This document shows positions 1 through 11,894 of a DNA stretch of 64,000 bases, piece after piece. The notes under the pieces are model-generated. The model searched no databases, had not been told where the DNA came from, and saw only the letters and a program-made list of their open reading frames with translations. The stretch spans positions 5,338,015 through 5,402,014 of the forward strand of contig CM060850.1 of assembly GCA_030737835.1 (NCBI GenBank), given 5' to 3'. Each line of letters begins with the position of its first letter. Position 1 is the first letter of the stretch. The translations under genes and the position numbers were made by a program. This DNA comes from Acorus gramineus. Taxonomy: Eukaryota; Streptophyta; Magnoliopsida; Acorales; Acoraceae.

Positions 1-1000
1 GTGACAAATCTTTTGATTTGTTTTTGCTTTTGGTGTTTGAAGTCTTTGTGTTCATATATCATGGATGGACTTGGGGTGTGTTTTTGTTTAATGAAAGTGG
101 ATTGGAGAATAACTGCTTGTGTTGTTTTTGATGGAGCAAAAGAAAGGAACATTGGAATTTCGGTTTTGGGGGTTGAGGGGGGCTTAACTTTCGGTGGGCA
201 AAAGGAGAATCTTTGGTGCTGGTGTGATTTCATTGTTTATATTGTTGAAATTTTAAAAAATTGAAATTCCAGGAATCAAATTTTGTTTTTTTGAAGATTT
301 ACTTACATTAGTTGAATGTTAGAACAAGTTCGTTGTTCCAATCAGATCTTGTCGGATTAGTTGGAGAGAAAAATTCAAAAATATCATGCGCCGTAGATTT
401 GTTTAAATGGTAGAGAAATAATTATATTGGTGTTTCTCATAACACCACACCACTCTCACCACAAGAAAGAACACACACAAATTTTAGAAGACTTATCCTT
501 TTATTGATTTGCTTAATTGAAAATTACACAACCCCTTCACATCTTTTTATAGGGTGTTGTGAGAAAGACAAAAAATTTAAAAAATTTACCAAGCACCTCA
601 TATTTAATTGATAAAAAGTAAACCCAAGCGTCCAAGAGAGTTTGGAGTTATTGGACCGCAAACATTATATCCATATGAACAAGCTGTAGTGGCTTTGTTG
701 CATGAGATGTAGCCTCCTTTGGGAAAGAATTCCAATGATGCTTGTTGAGTAGACAATCCTCACAAAGTTGTTTCAGATGATTGATGAATGGAATGTTGGC
801 ATTTTATGACCAAAAAATGTATCAAACCATTGCATAAGTTTTGTATAATTGAGAGGTTGAAACCTAAACATTTAATCACATGCATTTCAATTCTTGGTGA
901 ACTGTAACATATGTTATAAATTGGTGATCCATTGCACAAGGTTTTAATTCTTGTAACCATGTATGCATTCAACCATTTTAATGTTGCAATTCAAATTAAT
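1..1000. other. Non-coding, no gene recognised
   Basis: AT-rich sequence. An 87-codon open frame starts at the first base, but its composition (runs of Cys, Phe and Trp, no recognisable motif) and lack of any promoter argue against a gene. It could be the tail or an intron of something outside the window; nothing here decides. Confidence 0.4.
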
Positions 1001-1010
1001 TGAGACGTTT

Positions 1011-1244
1011 TCAAATGTATACTGTATATATATATATATAGCCTGTGATTCTTCCACCAACATAGAGAATGATATATGTGAAATCATCAACAAAACCACC
1101 GTACCCGTGAGGAGTGAGAGAGAGTCCATTTGTTTTCATCTTCTTCACATCATAAGGCTTATCTTCTATTCCCTCAAGAGCTTCATATTTTCTGATCTTA
1201 ATCAAGCCTTATCTATTCCATTTCAGACATTGACAATACAATGA
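1011..1244 (-). pseudogene. Coding-like fragment, unidentified
   Basis: Read on the minus strand, 1205 to about 1040 gives a stretch with balanced, protein-like composition, including KIRKYEALEG and SLTPHGYGGFVDD. It ends in an (AT)n run at about 1030-1040. No start context or promoter is visible and I do not recognise the family. It lies just 3' of the copia relic, so it may be a captured or retroposed exon piece. It may also be chance. Low confidence. Confidence 0.2.
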
Positions 1245-1389
1245 TTCAGTTCGAAGACTCCACTTGATCGCACCTCGAGGAGTCTGCGGAATCACAGGTT
1301 GATTTTGATCTCCGTCTCCTTACGGCTCGTCCACCTGTGATTTTGATTAAGCTTCTTGTATCATGAAGACGCCTTCCTCCTTTTGCTTT

Positions 1390-2345
1390 ACTTTAATACC
1401 AAGATAATAGGACATAAGGCCAATGCCTGGCATCTCAAATTCTCAAATCATGGAGTCTCAAAAATCCTTGAACATTCTTGGATCGGTTATTCCCTATGAA
1501 AATGAGATCATCCACATAAAAACATACAAGCAAGAAATCTCCATATTTCATCCTTCTTTGTATACGAAATGTGCTCATAAGGGCATTTAATAAACCCATT
1601 TGCTTGGAAATATGCATTCAATTCTACTATTCCATGCCCTCGGTGATTGTTTCAAGCCATATAATTTTTTTTTTCAATCTTAGAACCTTTATTTCATGTT
1701 GTTTTTCCACAACCCCTAGATTATTTCACAAGCATACACTTCTTCTTCAAGAAAACCATTCAAGAATGCCAATTTAACATCCATTTGGAAAACTTTCCAT
1801 TTGTTTTGAGAAGATATAGAAACAATCAATCTTATTGTCTTGAGTCAAGCAATGGAGATAATACTTCATGGTAGTCGATTCCTGTCTTTTGGTTGCACCC
1901 TTTTGCGACCAAACGAGCTTTGTTGCTCTAGACTTCTCCTTTCAAGTTATTCTTTGCCTTGTACCCATTTGACTCCAATAGCTTTATTTTCTTTCGATAA
2001 TGAAGTAAGCTCCCATGTGCTTTCTTCTCAACTTATAGCCTTTGGTCCTTTAATCATAGCTGATAAGTAAGTGTTCTCCGCTTCGATCATCAAGTTTGGT
2101 ATTCGAGTATGTACATAGGCGATTCTCCCGACACCCTTAAGTATCCAACTCCAAGTTTCCTTCTACACGTAATGTTCCACAACCTTCTTGTAGGACAACA
2201 ATTTAGAAGATAACTACACAATCACCATTTTGACCCAAAACAATTTGGGCATCTTCTTGCTCTCAACATGCTTTGCACAATATTGAGAATTCTCCTAATC
2301 TTCCACTTGGCCACTCCATTTTGCTTTGGATCTCTGCTTCAGTTC
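1390..2345 (-). mobile_element. Ty1/copia retrotransposon pol relic
   Basis: Minus-strand translation in shifting frames gives, in order, the end of the integrase core (QNGVAKW.. near 2260-2325), the reverse transcriptase entry (ARLVAKGCNQKTGIDY.. near 1850-1925), QMDVKLAFLNGFLEEEVY (about 1735-1795) and the catalytic YVDDLIFIGNN (about 1485-1525). This is the order of Ty1/copia pol. It is broken by many stops and frameshifts, and no flanking LTRs were found, so it is a dead remnant of about 1 kb. The YVDD box is the active-site motif of the reverse transcriptase. Confidence 0.8.
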
Positions 2346-2349
2346 TGGT

Positions 2350-4850
2350 TCCCTATATTTAATCAATATTAAAAATTAGCTTCATTTTCTGTGATCCAAG
2401 GTTCATATATTATAATATTTTATTACAAGGGGCACCTTTTTCTTATTAAAAGATCATTAAAGAGAATGACTTTTTCTATTTTCATCTTCACTGAACTTCC
2501 ATCTCCACAAATTTCCCTTTTATCTACCATGGAAGATCCGCGGAGTTTTTTGTTTCTATATTTTTATATTCAATATATAATACTACTTCTTCTCATAATT
2601 TGTAGTCACCGTATTTGTAATATTGAGTGAAGATGGAATGTTTAAGAATTATAAAATGTTCTAATGTTAAATATTTTTTGAAATGCCGTTAAAATTTTTT
2701 TTTTTGGGTGCGGTGCATTTCATCCTCTATAATAAATTTAAAGTCCTTTTTACAGTCACATTTAAAATCCACAATCCGATTTCAAAATTTTTTATAAACC
2801 ATATACTAGGGTAATGAATACATCTTTTTACAAAAAATTGTACATATTTGTATGAATTTGATGCTTACATTTTTTCTTTTTTAATAACATAATATATAAT
2901 AACATAGTGAAATGTATACCGTCTTAGATGACTTCTTCTACTATTTAATGAAGTAAATTGTAAACAGGACTACAGTGACTACACTGTTGTTGCACTGGGA
3001 AAGTCAAATGACATTTATTCACTTCAAAACAAACTTCAGCTTTGGATATCTGCTTCACTTCAGTTTATATATTATAACATTACAAGGGGAACCTTTTCTA
3101 ATCTAATTAAACGATCATAAAAGAGATGGTTAATGACAACTCAAACAAAATTGTTGAAAATCTGATGGTTTATGAGGGTGTGTTTGTGCTACATGAAAAA
3201 TAAAGGAAAATGAGGAAAAATAAAATTTTTTCTTTGACCATCTAAAAATTTTTCATTTGAACATACAAACTGAAAAAAAAAAAAAAAAAGTATTTTCCAT
3301 CCGTTTCCCTTTGAATCAAATTCTTTCATTTTCCTTTAATTTCTCTTTGTGTTTGTGCACAAACATAATGAGATTCTGAAACAAAATATGATAACATGAG
3401 TCCAAGATAACATGAGGAGGGTCCCTTGTGCTTCCATTTTTCAAAATCATATATTTTATGTAATGAAACAAGAAAATTCATCAAAATGAACTAACGTCTA
3501 TTTTGTGTAATGAAACAAGAAAGTTCATCAAAATGATCTATGCACTTCAATGTATTGTATATATTCACTTATGCAATAAAAACATTATGTATTTCATTTA
3601 ACAAAGTATACACTGAATTGAATAACAGTGTTCCATACTTAAATTCCAGTACCCTGTTAGCACTGAGAATGAGAGGCATTGATGTTTAATTTATTGCAAA
3701 TGCCGACATAAATTTCAATGCCATTCACGCTATATTAAAATTAAATAATTCTTTGTCATAGAATAAAAGAGAATAAGATTCGGTTCTTTTGTGTGTGCTG
3801 AGAATCGTATACGCATTAACTATGTCGGGAAGGGTTAACATTTCATGAGATATATATTAGGATAAATTTCATATAAGTACACACTGACGGAATTTTCTAT
3901 CAATACGTGTCTCGATGAGCGACATGTAGTGGGGGAGCCACTTAGGAACCAATGGGGCATCGGATCCCGTGGATTTTTTTTATATTTATTTTTTAGTCCT
4001 TTAGTTTTTTTTTTGTGATAGATTTATTTTAATTATGGTCTATAAGTCATGGACTCCACTTACACATGAAATTCTCTAAATAGAAATAGTCTACCTCTAA
4101 AAAAAAAATTTAAATAAAAAAGAAAATAAAACAACCACCCCGATCCATTTGGGCCATCCATGTGTATGATGTGCCATCACCCCTTCTTTTAATTAACTCT
4201 CCCCCTCCACATAAATAAAAGTTCATTTTGACTCTTTTTTTTCATTGATCCTCAAGTCTCATTCAATATCCATATCCCATATACATCCATGGAGTTACGG
4301 ACCCCACTCCTTGGCGTCCTCACCCAGGCGCCCATCTTGAAAAAAAAAATTTGAATCTCTTTTGTTCTTTTTTTCGTATCTCAGTTGTTTGTAATATCAA
4401 TCCTTATAGCTAAAAAATCACAAATTTTTATTTTTTGTTCCATTAACAGTCCTACAATCAAGAATCTACAATCGATAATCTCTTCTCTCCTCCATTAACA
4501 CTTTGAAGGCATATAATTTTTTCGTTTTACCTTATTGTCATTGTTACTAATATATTTAAAGTTTAAAATATTTATGTAAATATCTAAAATAATCAAATCA
4601 TACTCGTCGAGGTCAAATTTAAAAGTATGCATTGTTTATTAGATTTATGTTTTGACATCTTTTTTGTGAATCATCGATATGAAATTTGGCATATCATTTT
4701 AAATTATGATAATTATCTTTTAGAATTATTCAGTGATATGTTTTATGTGAATGCCTTTATTTTATTTTATACATATTCATTTTCTAATCTATACTATTGA
4801 AATTAAAAAAAAAACTATAATTATGGAGATAAAAATCTACACCATGACAC
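2350..4850. other. AT-rich intergenic DNA
   Basis: No gene seen. It holds poly-A/T runs, one short tandem duplication (3453-3546, listed separately) and a GGGGGAGCCACTTAGG patch near 3935. That patch resembles the ends of the hAT-like element at 27.1 kb, but I could find no partner end. Confidence 0.5.
3453..3546. repeat. 47-bp tandem duplication
   Basis: Two adjacent copies of an approximately 47-bp unit (containing TGTAATGAAACAAGAAA) start at 3453 and 3500, with a few substitutions. Likely a local slippage or unequal-exchange product. Confidence 0.7.
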
Positions 4851-5440
4851 GTGTTACGCCAGGACGGATATGGGCCATGCATGGGACCCACAATTCCAGA
4901 TCCGAATCCATAATGTCATGATGACATTTCCGAATGTGCTGGCACGATTAGATCCAGGGTCTAGTCAGACAGTGAGGCACCTTGTGAAAGAATACCACCT
5001 CGAGTAGTTAAGGCACGATAAGACTAGAGGTTTGGTTGGACGACTTTACTCCTCGCGAACGAGCAAAGAAGACACGACCAGACAAGAGGTTTGGTTGGGC
5101 GATCTTCCATCTCGCAGATGTACTCGAAAGACGTAACAAATGAACGAGTAGGTCAAAGGACCACAAGTAGACTAAAAAAACGGTCAAAAGAATATAAACG
5201 GTCAAGGCCCACTAACTGTGCAACGTCGGCACGAAATGTCTCATTAACACGTGGGGTTTCCCCAAAATCGCTCACTAAGTGTTTAAATGGGGAGACGGTT
5301 ACAACAACCAGAGAGGGGGGAACGACAATCTAGCCGAAAAACTACGTGTGACTTGATCCTTAAATCCCCGTTTGAAATATGGATAGACTTTATTCTTAGG
5401 TGTATATTTATCCAAGCATGAGAAATAAATAACACTAAAA
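4850..5440. mobile_element. Possible solo LTR or degraded element
   Basis: A markedly GC-richer island in AT-rich DNA with CpG-bearing stretches. An internal direct repeat GAGGTTTGGTTGG occurs near 5026 and 5084. It has a compact promoter-like and AATAAA-rich 3' end (AGAAATAAATAAC near 5420). This composition is typical of a retrotransposon LTR, but no TG..CA ends or target duplication could be fixed. Short ORFs on both strands within it have no recognisable domain. Confidence 0.35.
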
Positions 5441-5456
5441 AAAAAAATTCTGGTTT

Positions 5457-5979
5457 GAAGATCTTTAACGACCTGACATGTCGCTCAACTAATAAGACTA
5501 TACAAATAAATATATCAGAGGGAGTAATATTTTAATTTGAAGGGAAACTGACCGATGTTCAATTAAATCCACAAAAAAATTCTCTGTCGTGTCCCTTTAT
5601 ACTTTTGTAAAGTTTTTCATATAACAATACAAAATTGATTAACAATAATAAAATAAAAAAAAGTTGGTTTGTTGAACCATTATTTTTATAACTAAATGAT
5701 CGCCAGATATACTGAGACACCATACCGAGTGCAGTTAATAAATGGATAATATAAATTCTAACTTGTATAGTCCATGATACTTTTTAATTTGTAAAGTTTT
5801 TTTTCCCATAGAATTGAAATATAGTTCTGTTTACGGTTTACCAATAAAGAAACGGTTAAGATATCATCATGTAACATGGGGGGATAACATCATTAAAATT
5901 TTCAAAAAAAAAAAAACTTTGTTAGAAGATCCTTAACGACCAGATATGTCGCTCAATTAATAAAATTATACAAATAAAT
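5457..5979. repeat. Direct repeat pair, about 470 bp apart
   Basis: A segment of about 55 bp beginning GAAGATCTTTAACGACC at 5457-5511 recurs at 5925-5979 with few changes, each preceded by a poly-A tract. The 410 bp between them has no gene. Could be short LTRs of a TRIM-like element or a duplicated 3' end. Confidence 0.6.
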
Positions 5980-6287
5980 ACGTGTTATGCATTATATGTA
6001 AAATCCCCTTAACAAATTTTAGAAATTCATGATGTTTATCTGGGATGGGAGTTAGTAATATATCAGAAATATTTGACAGCTTGTCATGATCACAACTAAA
6101 AAATCCACCAAAAAAAAAAGATCACAACCAAAAATTAGTTATTATTAACCACTCCCTTAAAAACAGGTTTCTAATTAAAATACATATATAGTCTCTCAAT
6201 TGCTAATGTTAGTTGAGATGAAATAAAAGAATAACAATAATGACTCCCTCAATATAATTATAGTGGTTACTGCCGACCCCATTAGCC

Positions 6288-6295
6288 TATAAATA
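6288..6295 (+). promoter_or_regulatory. TATA box
   Basis: TATAAATA followed by a pyrimidine-rich leader (CCCCTCTTCTTCAC) and AAACCCTAAT near 6360-6370. This resembles a real plant core promoter and leader. The first ATG after it is at 6405. Confidence 0.6.
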
Positions 6296-6404
6296 CCCCT
6301 CTTCTTCACACAATTGATTCTCCAAATCTTAAACCCCTCTCCTCTCCCTCAAATAACTAAAACCCTAATCCCTAAAGGTAGTCTTCAACTTCTGGTGGTA
6401 GAGA

Positions 6405-6602
6405 ATGCAGAAAAATAGTTGTGGTTCCACAATGATCCCTCGCGTGGGTGACATTGTGTTCTATTGCCCCACTGATTTGAATTTTAAAGTCAATACTGTT
6501 GTATGCCTCATCCAGTACAAGGTCGTCTCCGTCCGCTCCCTCATCGACAGCGTAACCGGCGAAGTCGTCTATTATCATCTCATGCTATGCCTAACAACAT
6601 GA
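6405..6602 (+). pseudogene. Promoter-bearing 65-codon ORF, unidentified
   Basis: An ORF of 65 codons starts 117 bases after a good TATA box and a CT-rich leader. The C-terminal half (YKVVSVRSLIDSVTGEVVYY) looks protein-like. It faintly recalls the central strand region of plant cystatins (VVxGxxYYL), but the QxVxG loop is not intact, so this is only a guess. The coding part is more GC-rich than the surroundings. It stops abruptly where the TIR element at 6.62 kb begins, so a longer gene may have been cut off by that insertion. It could also be a short functional peptide gene. Confidence 0.3.
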
Positions 6603-6615
6603 TGTAGCGTGGGCT

Positions 6616-7042
6616 GTAGGATACGTTTTTTCGTGAATCTAATCAACCTTCACACATTAGGGGATGTGGAACATGCAGGCTCCAACGAATCTATTGATTT
6701 TTCGTGAAGAATGTCAGACCGGTGAACTTCTATAAATCCGTTATTCCACCAAGTTTAACTAATTATCAAAATTTGAATTATTTTTGTGAATATAAAGTTT
6801 ATTTATATATTTTGTAATCAATTCTGTAATCACAGAAGTAATTCAAACCTTGATAATTTGAATCTCATTTCTTTATTTTCTTATTGTTTTGTTATTCGAT
6901 CTTTGTGAAATAGCAAATTCATAGAAGCGTATCATTCTAACATTCTTCACGAACAATAAATAGATTCACCAGAGTCTTGCAGATCGTACATCTCTTTGTG
7001 TGTGAGGGTTGATCAGATTCACAAAAAAGTGTACCCTACGTT
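6616..7042. mobile_element. MITE with long terminal inverted repeats
   Basis: The first ~100 bases (starting TAGGATACGTTTTTTCGTG) match the reverse complement of the last ~100 (TAGGGTACACTTTTTTGTG inward from 7042) at roughly 80%. The core of about 220 bp is AT-rich and non-coding. Total length is about 430 bp. A target duplication could not be recognised at the margins. Long TIRs and no ORF fit a non-autonomous DNA element, possibly Mutator-like. Confidence 0.7.
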
Positions 7043-7063
7043 ATGTCACAATAGCATCTATGA

Positions 7064-7768
7064 TTTGGCGTCAACATTCGGAAAGAATAAAATCAATTTA
7101 GGCATTCTTTATTATCTCAGAATGTGTGTGTACAATTTTTTTAGTCTGTCTAGTAGGGTTTTTTTTTTTTTTTTTTAAAATGAAATAGTAGGCACGTGTC
7201 TTAATTTTATTCAAATCAAAGCAAACATGTCCAAATCAGTAAAATAGGTAGATGAGGGGTCCATGAGAAGAGCTACAAAGTAAAATAGTTCATCTAGTGT
7301 TGTTTCCTACTCAAGAATACTTATTTTATTTGGATGTTCAATTCTATGATTTGGGAGAGGCTGGATCGAGTCAGGACTAAATCCGGTCAGTTCAGTCAGT
7401 ACCGAACTGGACACCCTTTTAATCGAATTGCACAATGTATAAATTGAACTGTACAACTAATTGTTGGATATATATTTCACTCTCTTATTTGATTCACTCA
7501 GCTATCGGAAAAAATATGAATTCTTAAATATCATTAGTATCCAATTGAAAAATAAAATATATACATAACAATTGGTTGTGCAGTACGATTTATACGTTGT
7601 GCAGTTCGATTAAAGAGTGTCAAGTTTGTTAGATCCGATCTCGATTTGGATTTTGGGGTCAACATTTGGAAAGAATAAAATTAGTTTAGGCATTCTTTAT
7701 TATCTCAGAATGTGTGTACGCTATATTTAGTTGGTCTAGTGTTGTTTCTTACTCAAGAATGCTTATTT
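7064..7768. repeat. Duplicated segment split by a hairpin element
   Basis: Two blocks are duplicated in direct orientation: ATTCGGAAAGAATAAAATC.. at 7064-7140 and 7655-7728, and TCTAGTGTTGTTTC.. at 7293-7326 and 7735-7768. Between them, 7384-7472 is the inverted complement of 7565-7655 (shared core TCGAATTGCACAATGTATAAA / TCGAACTGCACAACGTATAAA), a MITE-like hairpin of about 270 bp. No coding. Confidence 0.65.
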
Positions 7769-7769
7769 T

Positions 7770-8855
7770 TCGTACTGCGATCATATCTTGACCATTTTTT
7801 TTTTATCCTATGGCACGAGGTTGTTTTGATTTGGGTTGATTGATGTATGTATAATATATTAATATAAATATTTGTGATTTTCATTTTTAATAGTTCTCAT
7901 TGAGTCATGTTAGAATTACTAGCTATAGCATCTAGTTTCAACAACTTTCAAATTAAATTATGAATTTAAATTAAAGTTGAATCAAACTAAAATTACATAT
8001 ATGATTTGATAATCTTGTCATATACTCGCTTAATAGGTATATTGGGCTTAATAGAATATGCAAATTTTTATTTGTTTATCATTTCTATTATTCTCATTAA
8101 AAAATATAAAAATTTTGACCTGGATAAGGTAAAAATAACTAGTGCGTAAGAAGTGAATAAGGATTTGGTGAACTAATGCTTGACGTCAAAGGGGTATTAT
8201 AAAGCATCATTACACGCAGTCTGAGGAACAGTCCTACATACAGTCCATATAAATTAATATGCAATGATGTATATACCTTTGTAGTATATATCTCGTTAGC
8301 AATTTTTCATGTTTACCATTCAATGAGTCAATTTAATATCTCATAAGTGTATATATTTATAAAAGCATGTATACCCAACTACATGATATTTAGTATTTAA
8401 AAAAATTAAAATATATGTTGGTTGCAATCTGTGGACTATATATAACATTATTCATATTTATCGATGGTGGAGATCTGGTAAAGTCCAACGCACATTGAAC
8501 AATTTGATTGTCCAATCTGTTGGTGACCGCTCGATCTTTATCACTTTAATCATCTTAAAATAGAAATAACATATCATGAATATCATCATTTATATATAGT
8601 GAATATTAAGTATATTATGACATATATAGTGTATATAAATATATTTGTACATTGTATATTTATATGCATGCACACACACATATGGAGTTATGTGTGTGTG
8701 TAGAGTGTGTAAATGGTGTGTGTGCCTATTTTAAAATTTTAAGTTTAAATTTCAAACATTCAAACTTAATAGTAAAATTAATTTTTAAATGTATAAAGAT
8801 AAAAAGTAAAAAATAAACCAAATTTTTCTTAAAACAATTTGTTTGTCTGACGTAG
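7770..8855. other. AT-rich intergenic DNA
   Basis: No gene or clear element. Low-complexity AT sequence with a short CA/TG-rich patch at about 8665-8725. Confidence 0.5.
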
Positions 8856-8859
8856 CCCG

Positions 8860-9630
8860 GCTCATCATCTCGCTGCAGGCATGGTGGGCCTTGTTGGGCC
8901 AGTTTCTTAACAGCCCAGCATAAAAGAAACTAGATGTTGCTTTTTTTTTTTTTTCTTTTTTGGTTGGGTAGATATAGCATTTTTATTAATAAAATTGATA
9001 CATTTTTTTCAAATAATAAAACCCACCATACAAAATTAATCACACATGATTTAATCACACACATCGTGCTATATCTATCAATTATTAAAAAAATGTACCA
9101 ACAAATATTTCAGGGGCAAAATTGTTATTTTAAAAGTTACCTCTCATTGTTCACTTCTTATACATTAATTATTTTTAACTTATCCAGATCAACCAAATAA
9201 AAAAAAAGAAAAAAAACTGATATGACTTCCTGGAAAATTAGATAAATCAGTTTTAGTCATGTAAAATTGAAAAATCAGCGTAGGAACTGAAACGATATTT
9301 TTCTAATAACATAGAGACCTGTGACGATTTTTTTATTTTACAGAGACTAAAACTGATTTAGTTAACTTTTTTGAGAATTATATCCATTTTTCCCTTAAAA
9401 AACTCAATTTTTACGTTTTTAAATATATTTAATTTCAATTTGATCCAAATTTAATTTTTAAAACTGGATGCTAGTTTAATTCTAACATGACTAAATATTG
9501 AACCATAAAAAATGAAAACAAAAATAATACAAAAAATTCTGTGGTGGGATGGCTGTCCGACCTGGCTCATTAGTTACTCGTGGGCTCGATTTCTTAATGG
9601 CCTAGCTTAGCCCATTTTACACCTTTATAT
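8860..9630. repeat. GC-patch pair around a small palindrome
   Basis: A GC-richer patch at 8850-8925 (GCCCGGCTCATC.., TTTCTTAACAGCCCAGC) recurs in diverged form at 9545-9625 (GACCTGGCTCATT.., TTTCTTAATGGCCTAGC). Between them, about 9245-9365 is a weak palindrome (AAATCAGTTTTAGTC / GACTAAAACTGATTT). This could be the two termini of an old element. Confidence 0.4.
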
Positions 9631-10162
9631 ACACTCCACAAATGTATATATACCTTATAAAATACTTATTCATTTTTTTCTTATATATATATATTCGAAT
9701 CGCACACATGATTTATAGGTAGCTCTTTCATTTTTTTTTCTTATTGAAATATTAAAGAACTAATAAGTTTGGTAATTTTTGGAAGCTCTTTTTCAAAGAC
9801 ATGTAACAATGCCCTACATGTGTTGTGTGTGAGACAAACATTTACATTATCATTGAATGAGTCTTTCATGCATCTCACGCTTTACTCTATCTATATGTAT
9901 AAGCATTCATTCATCTATGTATCACTTTGTATTAATATGTAAAATAATACTAAAATTTTTCAATGAAAATGCAAAAACAATTATTTGTATTTCAGATATT
10001 GGAGGACTACCAATGCATTAAAGTATTTTTGCAGTTGAAAAACTAAAAATTTCTTTACGAAGTAGTAACATATTATTTACATTGCCTCTTGTTTCTACAA
10101 AAGGGAATAAAAAGGAACAGAAATGGCGACGGTTTTAAGACGATAGTATGGATGACAGTAAA

Positions 10163-10788
10163 ATTCGGCCCTGAGGGTAAGCACAGTGGGCAACCGTCTA
10201 GGGCGAGGGCCCCAAATCAAGAAAAATTAAAAATTAAAATTTTTAAAAAAATTATGGTGAAAATTTACATTTAAATGGAGTTTTATATGAAACTGGCAAT
10301 GCTCTCCAATGTATTAATTTTTTTTTTTTTCAGATTTTTTCCTTTCTTCTTTCTCCTTTAGTTTTGTTATTCATTTATATTATCCAATTTTATAGAAATT
10401 TAGTTATTTTGTTGGAAAATAAACAAAACAACAGATAAAAAAAATATCATGATTTAAAGAATTTTTGTTGTTGTTAATTTTTTTAAAACAAATTAATGGA
10501 TAGGAACAAATCTCAATTTTTTTTTATTGTCCTATTGCTTTTTAAATGGATTTTATATTTAAATTTCTTTAATTTTTTATTTTTATTTATGTTCTTTTCT
10601 ATTTTTTGAAAAAAAATGTTTAAATTCTATTTTAGTTATTTTATTTTACTATTTTATTTGATTTTTTTATATTAATCTAGCATATACAAGTTTTTCGTTG
10701 TAATAAAATTTTCTATAAATGTATTAAACTCTCATCTTATGAGTTTATCTAGGGCCCCAATTGGTTTGACTAATCTCAAGGCCGGCAT
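10163..10788. mobile_element. hAT-like non-autonomous element, degraded ends
   Basis: The left end CGGCCCTGAGGGTAAG.. followed by TCTAGGGCGAGGGCCCC is mirrored on the right by GGGCCCCAATTGG..CTCAAGGCCGG. The GGGCCGGCCCTGAG type terminus is a familiar plant hAT end. The interior is AT-rich with no ORF. The outermost bases of the left end seem lost and no 8-bp duplication is seen. Confidence 0.5.
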
Positions 10789-11007
10789 GTGTTATTGTTA
10801 AGATTAACACATATATCAAATGATAGTTAATTAAGATATGAAAACTGTTTTAACAGACCACTCTAAAGTTCCATTTTGAAACATAACGCTAATTGGAACA
10901 CTCACAGCCGCACATAATACAATATACGGTTAAGATTAACTGAGAATGCATAAATAACAAACACTGCAAAGATCCCAACAACATACAATTGCCAACTCTA
11001 CCACCCC

Positions 11008-11013
11008 TATAAG
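11008..11013 (+). promoter_or_regulatory. TATA box of a decapitated promoter
   Basis: TATAAG followed by TATTCCCTCTTCTC, a CT-rich leader with CTCTCTCAAGAAACCCTAGC, and GCAGATG at 11093-11098. The layout closely parallels the promoter at 6288. The LTR copy starts right at this ATG, so the transcript it served has lost its body. Confidence 0.4.
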
Positions 11014-11096
11014 TATTCCCTCTTCTCAAAAACCACATTCATGAAATCACATACCCCAACTCTCTCAAGAAACCCTAGCTAAAACCATATTGCAGA

Positions 11097-11500
11097 TGCA
11101 AATTAAAAAGGCTTGTTTTGATTATTTTATTTAAATAATTAGTTTTGATTATTATTTTAGGGTTTTTCCATGTAATCATAAATTTTATCTACGGATTTAA
11201 AAATAAGTTTGTTAAATTTTTTTTATATATTCTAATATTTAGTAATATTGGGGTTGTTAGGAATTTATTGATTTGTTAGAGGAATTGGGAATTAGATAAA
11301 ATATTATGTCATCTCAACAAACTTATGTACACATAAATAGAGGTCTTATTAGAGTTGTAAAAGGAGTTTTATTATTATTATTTCTCTTTTAAGTTCAAAA
11401 CAAGTCCTTTGGACTCTTAATTTTTTTTTGTTGATGTAACAATACTTCTGCTTATCCCTCTCTTTTGCAGGTTCCTATTTTTTCTATTTTCTCTGTATCA
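11097..11500 (+). mobile_element. LTR plus primer-binding site, forward copy
   Basis: A segment of about 404 bp starts TG and ends CA (11499-11500). It is followed at once by TTTGATATTAGAGC, a decayed version of the plant retrotransposon primer-binding site TTGGTATCAGAGC (initiator tRNA-Met). Leader sequence then runs to about 11580. The same LTR lies inverted at 11895-12289. No second LTR in the same orientation was found. Confidence 0.7.
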
Positions 11501-11894
11501 TTTGATATTAGAGCTCGAGCTTCCCTTCTGAGAGAAGTCTAAGAAGAGATCCCTAACTTGAGATTGAGAAATGTTGTTGTGCCTGAACAATGAAGTTAGA
11601 GAACAAAAGGAAGAGATGATGTTACATAAGTCAAACCATCATCGAGAATCAGAAGGATCCAGGCTCGAATACGCATGAGTCTCAAGGTTGTTGATCCGCA
11701 CCTTCACATTCTCGAGAATATGGCTATGGGTTGCCCACCTTAGCTAAGAGTTCTAAATTATATCACCATAATATCTCTTCCTTTTTTCTATAACTTTATG
11801 ATTCATAAAATGGACTACTCGATCTTTCTCCATCTCGAGGTAGGAATCTCGTCTTGACTTCATTTAGAAGGGAAGCTCGAACTCTGATACCAAA

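Noticed and set aside
1-264. 87-codon ORF at the window edge
   Set aside because: Cys/Trp/Phe-rich with no family resemblance; could be intronic.
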